Shown here in pieces: positions 9,239-16,853 of a DNA stretch of 20,000 nucleotides. This stretch comes from Symbiodinium natans (taxonomy: Eukaryota > Sar > Dinophyceae > Suessiales > Symbiodiniaceae): contig CAJNDS010000798.1 in NCBI GenBank assembly GCA_905221605.1, positions 1 through 20,000 of the forward strand, read 5' to 3'. Both the position numbers and the translations under genes were made by a program. The notes beneath the pieces are model-generated. The model had not been told where the DNA came from and ran no database searches. It saw nothing but the letters and a program-made list of their open reading frames with translations. Within the stretch, counting starts at the first letter, position 1. Every line of letters begins with the position of its first letter.

Positions 9239-9705
9239 GGGGTTCGGGAACTTGAAAAAGCACATGCCAATCAGTTGGGCAAAATGCATGTTTTCGCAGC
9301 TCAAAAAAGGATTTTGGCAGGAAAGTTCGGAGAACTGAGGCTCCCAACCCCCAACCACCATTATCAACTCAGATGCTCTCGCCTCCTCCGCGCAGAGGCA
9401 AAGCAAAGGGTTGTGTTGGGAGCCTCAATTATCCCCAATCCCGCCCAGGATTGCGGATAGTTGGGGTTAGGAATTTGGAGCCCCAATTATCAACTTTTTT
9501 GTTCACGGTGACCGACTCGATCCCCAAGCCCTTGCGAAAAAGCAGGAGTTGTTTTTTACAAAACAAGTTGAAGCCGCATGGGACAGCTGAGGTTCGGGAA
9601 ATTAAAGAACAAACCAAAACCCATGCGCGGTGGCCACTGGAGTCCGGGAACTTCAAAATGCATGAAAAAACGCATTTTCTGAGCTCAAGATTTTGGCAGG
9701 TAGTT
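9239..9705. repeat. Diverged repeats around a CAATTATC motif cluster
   Basis: A unit with GGTTCGGGAACTT, AAAATGCAT, AGCTCAA and GGATTTTGGCAGG (9239-9325) recurs in altered form at about 9630-9703 (GTCCGGGAACTTCAAAATGCAT then AGCTCAAGATTTTGGCAGG). Between them the words GAGCCTCAATTATC, GAGCCCCAATTATC and GAGGCTCCCAACC recur. This is non-coding, repeat-derived sequence. Confidence 0.55.
9426..9491. repeat. Two overlapping hairpins
   Basis: Stem 1 pairs 9426-9441 with 9448-9463 (16 positions, two mismatches, 6-nt loop). Stem 2 pairs 9456-9466 with 9481-9491 (10 of 11). They share 9456-9463 and cannot form together. Confidence 0.7.
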
Positions 9706-9880
9706 TGAAAATTTGAGCCGGTCGGGATGGCCACGCTTGCTTGACTGCTTGGGCCGCTGAAGCGATTTGTTGCCAAAAGGTTTCGCACTCCAGCTGTAGC
9801 TCCTTCTCATTCGAGCTATGAAGTTTTTTTCTAAAGTTGGAGAGTTTGTTATTAGCAGTCAGATAAAGAGAAGTGTTGAT

Positions 9881-10020
9881 TGTTACGAGCACCAGTGATG
9901 ATGGTATGGCGCGCATGCTTGGGTGCAAGGACAGGTGGTGCCGTGAGAAGCGTTGTTTGTACCTTTTGTTACTGTTCCAGTGATGACGGTACAGCGCATG
10001 GGTGTAAGGACAGGTGATGC
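9881..10020. repeat. Diverged tandem duplication (~60-bp copies)
   Basis: Copy 1 (9881-9941) and copy 2 (9967-10020) share TGTTAC, CCAGTGATGA, GGTA, GCGCATG and GGGTG-AAGGACAGGTG. Copy 1 is longer by a few short insertions. Confidence 0.65.
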
Positions 10021-10044
10021 TAAATGGCTGACCTGGAATCCTCT

Positions 10045-10225
10045 GACCTGGGCTGATCCCTTCGCACAGCCCACGGCTAGAAAGGCCAACAAGCGGATGT
10101 CGTCCCTCGGTCTGCTTGATTGCGCGCTTGTCGGTCAGCTCAAACACAACATTCTGCATGCTAGGTTATTGGGAAATGATCAGGAAGCGCACTCTGAAGC
10201 AATGCGAGAGCGGAGGACCAGCTGA
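10045..10225 (+). CDS. Open coding-like segment, function unknown
   Basis: The second part of the open frame 9953-10225 encodes ARKANKRMSSLGLLDCALVG and LLGNDQEAHSEAMRERRTS before its stop. The first part overlaps the tandem duplication and is probably not coding. It may be an exon. No family is recognised. Confidence 0.3.
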
Positions 10226-10269
10226 CACTCAAGCAAAAGGCCATGAGGTGCTGCTGCGAGTGTTAGCAT

Positions 10270-10479
10270 ATGTGCAGAATTGCCGACTTGATTGACGAGA
10301 TGGGCTGCAAAGTGGACCCGGATCAAGTGCCGACTCTTTATTGAACAATATTGGATCAAGGCTTTGTGCATGAATGCAAGAACCGCCTGTCGCACTGGAA
10401 ACTGCCAATGCCACGATTCAAGGAACATGCGCCGCCAGCCAGAGGCCAGGGGCCCTATGGGCAACGTATGGCAACGTGA
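10270..10479 (+). pseudogene. Coding-like segment with an in-frame TGA, function unknown
   Basis: From ATG 10270 the frame encodes CRIADLIDEMGCKVDPDQVP followed by TLY. It meets TGA at 10342-10344, then continues TILDQGFVHECKNRLSHWKL and PMPRFKEHAPPARGQGPYG to TGA 10477-10479. Both halves have protein-like composition, so the internal TGA looks like a late mutation, a hidden splice boundary or a recoded codon. The sense of the whole is unknown. Confidence 0.35.
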
Positions 10480-10484
10480 ACACG

Positions 10485-11188
10485 AATCATAGCAAGACCG
10501 ATTTGCGATCGCTTACTCGGATGTCGCAGGTCTACCTGGCGCTGCAATCAGGGATGCCTTCGAAAGTACGGCCTTGTGGTGGCAAGACGCTGGCACTTGC
10601 AGTCGCGCGATGGTGCGCAGCTTCAGGTGTTGCGTATGCGACATGTTGCAGCTCCAGGTGCGAGCTGCTCGAACGACTCCACCACCAGCGCCAGCTGCTG
10701 GCTGAAAGGAAGGCTGTGAGGGAAAAGGAGGACAAGCAGAAGGCTGCCGAGGCCTTTGACTCTCAAGAAAAACCAAATCAGAAAGCTTGCGGCACGGGCC
10801 TTCCCCGCATATGTTAACTTTGCCCAGGCCTCATTTTGCCTATTGAAGCGACTGTGGAGGGGACCCGAAACTTATCAGAAGCCCACGCTGCAGGCAGCTG
10901 CAAAGCAGGCAGAAGAGAAGCCGGGCAAAAGCCGCCGTGCGTGGAGTTTATCTGCAATTCGCCGTTTCACGAAAGGACGTCGGGGCCCGAGCCAAGCTCA
11001 TAACCTTTCAATCCCTGTATTTCTGCGCACGCAACCACGACATGCACGTGTGTAGGGGTGTGACACTGAAGTCCCTGACAATCCAGCGTCTCTCACAGGT
11101 CAGCGTGCTCAGGCGTGGATGGCTTAGTGATGGCACAGCAAGGCTTTTCAGCGGTGGGTGGCCCAGTTCGGCCAACACGGCATGCCGT
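10485..11188. other. Mixed open frames, no firm gene
   Basis: One plus frame carries a Gln/Glu/Lys-rich helix-like stretch (LHHQRQLLAERKAVREKEDK at about 10677-10736). Another (10937-11191) encodes VYLQFAVSRKDVGARAKLIT. Splice joins are not evident. They could be exons or relics like the neighbouring segments. Confidence 0.3.
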
Positions 11189-11191
11189 TAG

Positions 11192-11540
11192 AACGCAGCA
11201 GCACAACAACTCCGTCAACAGCTCCTTCGGTGCAATGCGCACCTGTGAACCCGCAAGCTTGTCACGAATACCGAAGTAGCCAGGAACATTTTCAAAGAGG
11301 GCATGGTGCGTTCCAACGTGCAGGCATGTCCAGAATTTATTTTATGTGGGGACCGGCTGTCTCAGTTCGAATCTGTGAACAAGTCCAGAGTATGACCAGT
11401 CGAAGAAGGCCTTTGGAAGTATCCAAAATGGCCGAAGTATTTGCAGCACAGGCGAGCTGGAATCTGAAGGATTCTTGCCAGCATTGGCTGGAAACGCGGC
11501 TTGTGAATTGCCTCTGGCTTCAGGGAGGGACGGCTTGTAA
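11192..11540 (+). pseudogene. Protein-like sequence broken by a TGA and a one-base frame shift, function unknown
   Basis: One frame encodes NAAAQQLRQQLLRCNAHL, meets TGA at 11246-11248 and continues TRKLVTNTEVARNIFKEGMV, then RSNVQACPEFILCGDRLSQF and ESVNKSR. Near 11390 the reading must step by one base to continue YDQSKKAFGSIQNGRSICST and a 29-residue tail, ending at TAA 11538-11540. The second segment has no ATG, so it is easily missed. The two parts look like a single protein. Removing the G at 11390 would align them. I recognise no family. It is probably a decayed gene copy, although a spliced gene cannot be excluded. Confidence 0.45.
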
Positions 11541-11545
11541 CAATT

Positions 11546-11590
11546 AGGGTTTAGGGTTTACAGGAGCTCTGAAGCAAAAAGGGTTTAGGG
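11546..11590 (+). repeat. Short interstitial TTTAGGG-like tracts
   Basis: TTAGGGTTTAGGGTTTA at 11546-11562 and GGGTTTAGGG at about 11580-11589 lie directly after the broken coding segment. This is a second telomere-like site within the window. Confidence 0.65.
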
Positions 11591-11795
11591 AACTCATCGG
11601 GTTTCCATCTTGCTTGTTCCCAAGCCATGGGCACACAGTGGGAGCTGTCGATGGGCAGAGCTCATTGACGCAGATTCGGACATCCAGCACGGGCAACGGC
11701 ATGCAAAACGTTGCAGTTGGTCGGATGCTGCCCTGATGCTGAATGGTTCTTGAGTGTAAGCTGTGCTAAAGGCTGCTGAAGTATTGTCGAAACAG

Positions 11796-12056
11796 GACTC
11801 TGGTATGGAAAACCTGGATGCGCGAGCCATCGCAGCCCTTTGGAGCCCAAGTCTGAGAGTGAGCCTGGTGAATCATGTTTGTGGGCCATTTTGTGCCATT
11901 TTGTGCACCTGGATGCACCTGGATCCAGGTGCCGGTGCGACTGTGCCTGGCGGCAAAGAGAGGGAGGGCTATGCTCTGATCGGCATCAAGGGGAGCCGGC
12001 CCCTCAGGCCCCTCAAATGCTCCTCAAATGCTCCCAGGCGGATTTTGGACATGTGA
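11796..12056 (+). CDS. ILEI/PANDER-like domain, C-terminal part (two exons)
   Basis: Exon 11796-11850 encodes DSGMENLDARAIAALWSP. A GT donor (11851) and AG acceptor (11927-11928) join it in phase 1 to 11929-12056, giving AGATVPGGKEREGYALIGIK then GSRP and a basic tail, ending at TGA 12054-12056. The YALIGIKG motif and the preceding D-(S/A)-G-x-N-L with a helix and ALWS match the end of ILEI/PANDER domains. This part begins exactly where the exons at 7298-7802 stop (after LVACK), with phase 0 on both sides. The intron is 78 nt, so the frame also stays open without splicing. It is either the 3' part of the same gene across about 4 kb or a fragment of a second copy. Confidence 0.5.
   Translation, partial: DSGMENLDARAIAALWSPSLRVSLVNHVCGPFCAILCTWMHLDPGAGATVPGGKEREGYALIGIKGSRPLRPLKCSSNAPRRILDM
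11886..11926. repeat. Two adjacent 10-bp tandem duplications in an intron
   Basis: GCCATTTTGT is repeated twice in tandem, followed directly by GCACCTGGAT repeated twice. Both lie in the short intron of the ILEI C-terminal part. Confidence 0.8.
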
Positions 12057-12065
12057 GGCTCGGCC

Positions 12066-12691
12066 ATGTCATCCCACATCTTTCCACGTTCTGGCAAGGC
12101 GAAGCCCTTGCTGAAGAGCAAGGTGGTCGGGCAGGGGCCTTTGCAAAAGCGCACAAGAGGTGCACTCTGAGCCTAAGCGCGCCGTGCCTGAGCCTAAACT
12201 GAGCTCAGGTCGAGATCGAGGGTGAGCTGCCTTTTTTTGTGCCCAGCCCGGTGTTAGGATGTCCTTCCAAGTCAGAACCCGCAAATCACTAAGTTGGGAA
12301 ACGCCCAGAAGTGCAATGAGGTGCGGCACCCCCCTCCTCTTCCACCGAGCTCGCCATCTCCACCACCAATGCCTGTGCGTGGGCCCCAGGCTTCCCCAGG
12401 CTTTCAGGTCAATTTGCTTGCCATGATGCGGTCTATGAGTGTGACTGTGTGTGTGTGTGCGCGTGTGCATGGAGGGCATCTCAGCCGCAGCAGTTTAGTC
12501 CTCCAACCTGGGCCGACTCCTCAGCTGAGAGATCAGATGCGAAGGGCAAAAGGGGCACCCCAATACGAGACAACGAGTATTCTGAGACAAGCGTGAGCAT
12601 CATGCGATATGTCCAGGCCAAGGAACCGGCAGCTCCTAAGCCGCCGAGCACCTTCCCAACGGCTCCTCCCACTGCAGAGCCCTCCGCTTAG
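12066..12691 (+). CDS. Candidate small multi-exon gene, basic N-terminus and proline-rich tail
   Basis: ATG 12066 starts MSSHIFPRSGKAKPLLKSKV, which continues VGQGPLQKRTRGAL to a TGA at 12168-12170 if unspliced. Further on, a Pro-rich frame (PPPLPPSSPSPPPMPVRGPQ, about 12328-12390) and a convincing terminal segment (about 12492-12691) encode SDAKGKRGTPIRDNEYSETS and a tail rich in Pro and Thr ending PTAEPSA at TAG 12689-12691. A TG microsatellite (12447-12460) probably lies in the intron before the last exon. The start lies only 10 bp after the ILEI stop. Intron joins are unresolved and the family is unknown. The protein is probably largely disordered. Confidence 0.45.
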
Positions 12692-13006
12692 TCATTTTAA
12701 ACATTCGTAACACTGGACGGTTCGAAAGGGAGCACCGCTAGTGCTATGCTACAAGTACCGTTGATGCTTCACAGCACAGCTGGAAGATGCTTCAAGGCCT
12801 GCACAGAAGGTGCGTGTGCCGAAGCTGCAGGCTTCGGGGGGGCTAGCGGCACTGTGCGCAGAGTTCGGGGGAAGGGTGTTTGGTGTTTGAGAGCTGCCAT
12901 ACGTTGTGCATCTCTCAAGCTGTAAGTGGCCCTAAGCCTGCTACCGTACATGAAGCTGATTTCCACACTGGCTCCGCGCGGCGTGACTGCCAGGTAGATC
13001 CCCAAG

Positions 13007-13666
13007 GTGGGGTTACATACCAAGACGAAATGGTCGAGCGAGACGGCAAGCCCGAAGAACAGGGCCAAAGTTGGCAGGAGGCCAGTGCCATTTATGATGT
13101 TGGTCATGTGCGTAAGCAGCGTCTTTCATGGCGTCTTTGATGGCGGTCCATGGCCCATGGCCTCAGGTCGTGCTCATGCTAGACAAGCTGCAGGCAAAGA
13201 TCAAGGCACACTTTGCATTGCATTGGCACACGGCACATCCTCAGCAGATCTCACAAGCCGTTCGCAAATCGAGCGCAAAAGTGGTGAGTGGCAGAATCGA
13301 AAAGATGCTGTCGGGCTTCCTGTCCCTGACCTGGCAAACTCGTTGAGGCGAAGCGACTTGCGGGTGCTTGACTGCCAGGCACCGCTCGGATAGAATGTTT
13401 CCTGCTTGGGGTCGGAGGCACATTTATTGCGCCAATCAATATTCCTGTATGAAACTCTATGACCTTTTTGTCAGGTGAACCTCTTAGATCTATTCGGCGA
13501 TGGAGACAGAAGTCTGACCTGCCACAAGAGCCTGCAGAAGACGGTTCGCCGATGGCAGCTAACACCAAAGTCCGTGCTTGCTGAAATTGCTGCGTTTTGC
13601 ACCAGTCTCCCAGGACGAAATGGGCAGGTGTCACGGCGCTTGGTCGTTTGCGCTGTTGCATCATGA
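13007..13666 (+). CDS. Candidate three-exon gene, function unknown
   Basis: Three segments join in phase 0 through GT-AG introns: 13007-13111, 13167-13283 and 13475-13666. Donors are GTAAGC (13112) and GTGAGT (13284); acceptors are CCTCAG (to 13166) and TTTTTGTCAG (to 13474). The protein reads a basic stretch (TKTKWSSETASPKNRAKVGR), a hydrophobic bridge formed by the join (PFMMLVMCVVLMLDKL), a helix (KLQAKIKAHFALHWHTAHPQ), then VNLLDLFGDGDRSLTCHKSL and VLAEIAAFCTSLPG, ending at a stop at 13664-13666. The first exon lacks an ATG, so an upstream exon is expected. In the last exon another frame (SIRRWRQKSDLPQEPAEDGS) is also open and could be the real one. A minus-strand frame (12769-13107) with a hydrophobic stretch overlaps; I prefer the plus strand because its splice sites agree. 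Confidence 0.5.
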
Positions 13667-13668
13667 TC

Positions 13669-13753
13669 TACTTATTGCTTAAGAACCCCCCCCCCCCCCC
13701 CCAAAAAAAAAAAAACATATTCCCTATGTTGCCCTTATAAGGAGCTGTTCTTG

Positions 13754-13786
<33 letters not shown>

Positions 13787-13813
13787 GGGGGGGGGGGGGT
13801 TAAGCAATTAGTA
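13669..13813. mobile_element. Foldback mini-element with TA target duplication (MITE-like)
   Basis: CTTATTGCTTAA (13671-13682) and TTAAGCAATTAG (13800-13811) are inverted copies matching at 11 of 12 positions. Each is flanked outside by TA (13669-13670 and 13812-13813). Inward, the arms continue as C17-A13 on the left (13686-13715) and T30-G14 on the right (13756-13799), which also pair. The centre holds the palindrome CCTTATAAGG. A TA duplication with short terminal repeats and no coding capacity is the Tc1/mariner-Stowaway pattern. The homopolymer arms have probably changed length by slippage. Confidence 0.65.
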
Positions 13814-14495
13814 GTGAAGTGTTTGGCAAAGACTCTCATGCCGCCATCTCAGGGATTGCAAGCTTGCCCTGGACTGCTTTGTTCATCCCCCGCTCCCCTG
13901 CTGTAAGCATAGTGGTTCACTCACGCAGACGCACACTTCGCTCGCCGTGCCTAGACGAAGTAACGTCGTTTATCGCTTGTTTTTTCAGCTTTAGAGAAGC
14001 TTATGACAGTAAGATTCCCCTCGAACCTCAGACCCACGATCGGGAGCGGTCGGTTCGCAGCCGCGTTGTTTGCCGCACAGGTCCGAACTCATTTCCTGGC
14101 CCACATGTCTTCCTGTTTGCTTATCGCTATTGGCGTTTGTTTGTCTATCTTCTTGCTGCCTTCTTTTCCCCTCTCCTTTTCTGCTTCTCTCGGAGACCGC
14201 GACGGCATGCTTGATCTCGTACGCGAAGAAAAACGCATGGTACCAGGTCTATGCTTTTTGTTAACGAATCCTTATGAGTTTCGTCATCCTTCAAATCATC
14301 TTCTTGTCGAGTCTTGGGAGAAGTGTGTGCTTCAATTTCTGGCTCAAACCTCGAGATCCTCATTGCATGGCCATTCCCAAAAGAGGCAGCGCGACATGGC
14401 CCATCAGGGTATTGCTCGTCGTGTGTCCATGTTGGGGGGTTGAAGGTCTTTTTCAGGCGGGAGCTGAAGCCCAACAGCGGCAAGTTCCCGCACAG
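13814..14495. other. Intergenic or 5' region with unassembled open frames
   Basis: Plus-strand frames at 13819-14214 and 14003-14443 are open and contain pyrimidine-rich, hydrophobic stretches (CLLIAIGVCLSIFLLPSFPL). The same DNA is duplicated at 16914-16988 in a different context, so it is more likely repeat than exon. A segment at about 14443-14495 (VFFRRELKPNSGKFPHR) looks translated and may belong to the next gene. Confidence 0.3.
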
Positions 14496-15191
14496 GCACT
14501 CAAGACTACATGCTGTTCCATGGACGCTTCTTATGGCTTCGAATGGAGGCTGAGACCTTCTTACAAGAGCTGGAAATGTGCTTGTTCAGGATGCAATTGA
14601 CAATGCAGGGTTTCTAGCGACTGCCTGCCAGGTTGTGGGCTTCAGATGACGCTTCACCGGAGTTTGCGGAACCACAGCCGGCCGTGATCCCACAGGCTTC
14701 ATGTGGGCAAACCTCAGCACACGTCAGACTGGCTTCTGCAGCGCGAAAGGCTTCAAGAGAGGTGCGAGCTGTACCAGCTGCGGTCCACCTGCAGCCAGCC
14801 CAGGCCCATGTTCAGTTTGCTGAGTACAATATTATGGGAGAAGTCTTGGAGCCTTCCCAGGCTAGTGACGGCACCACGTGCGACAGTGGGAGAAATGAAA
14901 TTGGGGAAATGGCAGTGGTACCGGAGACTGTGCCGCGGACAGATGGAGTACTCCTGGAAGCGATGCGACGCTGCTTGATTTCCGATATTACCTCTCCATG
15001 TATTGAGAACGTCTTCGAATGTAAGCTGTCGTTCGCAGTTGCGGCCAGTCTGAGTCGCGTTTGCTTTCTCAGGTTTGGAGCGCCAAGCAGCACAACTCGA
15101 GTTGGAGCTGATGGCTCTGAAGCGAAACGAGGCGCACACAAGTCTAATTGGAGTTTTTGCTGCTTTTTTGGGGGGCCGCGCCTCTAGGTGA
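14496..15191 (+). CDS. Candidate three-exon gene with C-terminal helical segment, function unknown
   Basis: Exons 14496-14577, 14632-15020 and 15073-15191 join in frame. The first encodes DYMLFHGRFLWLRMEAETFL and QELE. A 54-nt GT-AG intron (GTGCTTG to CTGCCTGCCAG) leads in phase 2 to a 129-codon exon with AEYNIMGEVLEPSQAS and LEAMRRCLISDITSPCIENV. A 52-nt intron (GTAAGC to TTTCTCAG) leads in phase 1 to LERQAAQLELELMALKRNEA, a coiled-coil-like helix, and the stop at 15189-15191. The second intron has textbook sites. Upstream, KVFFRRELKPNSGKFPH lies one frame off and may be the continuation of exon 1. No family is recognised. Other frames of the middle exon are also open, so the frame choice rests on the last intron. 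Confidence 0.5.
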
Positions 15192-15405
15192 TGTGTTTCC
15201 AGCTGAGCGACGTGAGTAGCCACGAGCAGGACAGTTGCATGCACCTGAAGCCACATCATGTTAGGCCATTGAGCCCTGATCAAGACATGGGTCCTCTCTA
15301 CTGAAATTACTGAAACCATGCCAGAAGCACAAGCCAAAGCAGGTTTCCCCCAATTTTCCGACTTCCAGCGCAGCTGCCCGATCTTGAACGATAAAGCATC
15401 CCGGG

Positions 15406-16550
15406 ATGAGAGTTGCAGCGATTGTTCAGGCCCCTGCTGCGGTCTATCTTGGCTATTATGACATCAGCAATGGCACGGCGCAGCGTCTGCTTGGGCTTGA
15501 GGCCGTCCGTATGTCGCAAAGCGTGCCTGGCCCAGAGCTGGAACAACAACAAGCAAGGCCGTGTGGCACACGGCTGTAATCGTGCATTGGCCTCACATGC
15601 GCCGCTGTCTCGGGTCTCGGGATCAGTCGGCGATGGAAGGAGTGAAACGATTCTTGTTGTACGAGTCTCCATTAGTCTGCGAACTCGATGCCACGAACTT
15701 CCAAGGCAGCGAACTCTATTTCGATGGCAACGTCAGGGCATCGGATCCTGGGAGCATGCCTCAGCACATCTCAGATCATCTCAGCACCTCAGCCGCAGAT
15801 GTCGATGGACCGAAGCTGGCGTATGCTGAGGAGCTCTCCCTTCGGCAAGCCTGAGAAGGTGGAGCCCGCATCCTCAGCTTGATCGCGTTCTAAGTTTGCT
15901 TGCTGTTGCTGTCGGCGGCGACGGTGGCACAGTGGTGGCGGCGGTGGTGGCAGCGCATGTGGGTTGCTTGCTGCTCCTGTTGCAGCACCCTGCTTTTGCT
16001 GCAGGTTTGTTGGGCACACAGCTAGAAGTCCAGAAGAAGTCTTGCAGTGTTTGACCAGGCTTGGCTGCAGCTTACCATGGGTGCATGTCGATTGTTTTCC
16101 CATGCTTGTGGCAAGCAAGTATGTCAAGGCCCTTCTTTTTCATCGCATGTCGCGAGGTGCCAAGCAGAGTTTGCCGTGTACAACCTGTGGTGCGATACTC
16201 GGGCCGTTTTTCAAGACCTCGTCGCTGCTAATGTACCTACCGCAGCTACTCATCAGGACAATGTTGTATTTAGAACATTGTGCAGGACGCAGAACTGCAA
16301 CCATTTCTCCAACAAAATGCTCAGCTTCCTTTGCGACCAGCCGCTTGATGCATCATGTGCAGCATTCTCATGCATTTTTGGTTCAAGCGTCGTTGTGGCA
16401 AGCAGAAAAGTAAAGTCCGAGCACAGCTCGAGGCAACTTCCGGTGGAGATTCTCGACCAGCCCACTGCAGTCCGGAACCCAGTCCAGAGTCTGGCACGCA
16501 GACTCGCCCGAGCACAGGCACACCCACGATATCCCAATGTAGCCGCTTGA
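15406..16550 (+). CDS. PPPDE (DeSI-type) peptidase, seven exons
   Basis: PPPDE/DeSI proteins are papain-fold thiol isopeptidases that remove SUMO or ubiquitin, with a catalytic His and Cys in permuted order. Exons are 15406-15501, 15558-15589, 15710-15763, 16005-16063, 16168-16189, 16286-16339 and 16433-16550. They total 435 nt, giving 144 residues, the length of one PPPDE domain. Motifs in order are VYLGYYDISNG (13-23), AVWHTAVIV (catalytic His36), ELYFDGNV (44-51, the EYyFGGG region), FVGHTARSPEEV (62-73), FAVYNLWTQNCNHFSN (82-97, catalytic Cys92) and LPVEILDQP (the IP-x-x-I region). Five introns fit GC-AG and one GT-AG; all phases agree. The start ATG follows an in-frame TGA. Exon 5 is only 22 nt and is inferred from phase and spacing. 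The ordinary tyrosine or tryptophan around the active site is kept, so I expect an active enzyme. The neighbours do not suggest a partner. Confidence 0.85.
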
Positions 16551-16853
16551 CACACTGAAGGTCTGGAGAAAAGTCCCGCTGCTACTTCGCCCTCTCCTGC
16601 GCTGCCTCACCTGCAGGCGACAGTTTGTGTCGGATTTGCTGCTCACGGACTACTGACGCAAGCATCACGGAGCACACTCATGCTACTCTTCAGTTTTGGC
16701 TCACGAGATCTCAAGAGAGTCTTAATTACGAGGGAGGCGGTTGCGCGCAGTCTCCTCGATGCTGGGGCCTTGTTGCATCCGCATATGTTCGGTCGTGAGG
16801 GCAGTCGCATGTTTCCTGCAGCAACAGCGCAGAAACTTCGATTGTGCTCTTAG
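16551..16853 (+). CDS. 100-codon open frame in phase with the PPPDE gene, beyond its TGA
   Basis: Directly after TGA 16548-16550 the same frame stays open to TAG 16851-16853. It begins with EGLEKSPAATSPSPALPHLQ, passes hydrophobic residues and ends with RDLKRVLITREAVARSLLDA and GALLHPHMFGREG. It has one internal ATG (16680), giving a 57-residue ORF. It could be a C-terminal extension reached by splicing out or reading through the TGA, a separate small gene, or chance. The LLDAGALLHPH part recalls ankyrin-like phrases only loosely. Confidence 0.35.
   Translation, partial: HTEGLEKSPAATSPSPALPHLQATVCVGFAAHGLLTQASRSTLMLLFSFGSRDLKRVLITREAVARSLLDAGALLHPHMFGREGSRMFPAATAQKLRLCS

Larger units (their letters stand above)
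7803..11795. other. About 4-kb interval between the two ILEI halves, rich in broken coding relics
   Basis: If the two ILEI-like halves belong to one gene, this is a 3,993-nt intron with AG|GA at both borders. It contains several plus-strand protein-like segments, many with stops or frame changes, diverged duplications and hairpins. No reverse transcriptase, transposase or integrase motif was recognised. It may be a host for inserted gene copies, or there may be several separate genes that I cannot assemble. Confidence 0.35.

Noticed and set aside
11360-11380. TTCGAATC word resembling a tRNA T-loop
   Set aside because: No acceptor or anticodon stem can be drawn around it, and it lies in coding-like sequence.
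12769-13107. Minus-strand frame with a hydrophobic segment (LPTLALFFGLAVSLDHFVLV)
   Set aside because: It could be a membrane helix, but the plus strand gives three phase-matched exons with good GT-AG sites over and beyond it.
14753-15337. Minus-strand frame of 194 codons
   Set aside because: It overlaps the plus-strand exons joined by a textbook intron and shows no motif of its own.
16691-16708. CAGTTTTGGCTCACGAG resembling the 3' end of the dinoflagellate spliced leader (CATTTTGGCTCAAG)
   Set aside because: It has several mismatches, lacks the upstream CCGTAGC part, and lies inside an open frame. A retroposed-gene relic is not supported.
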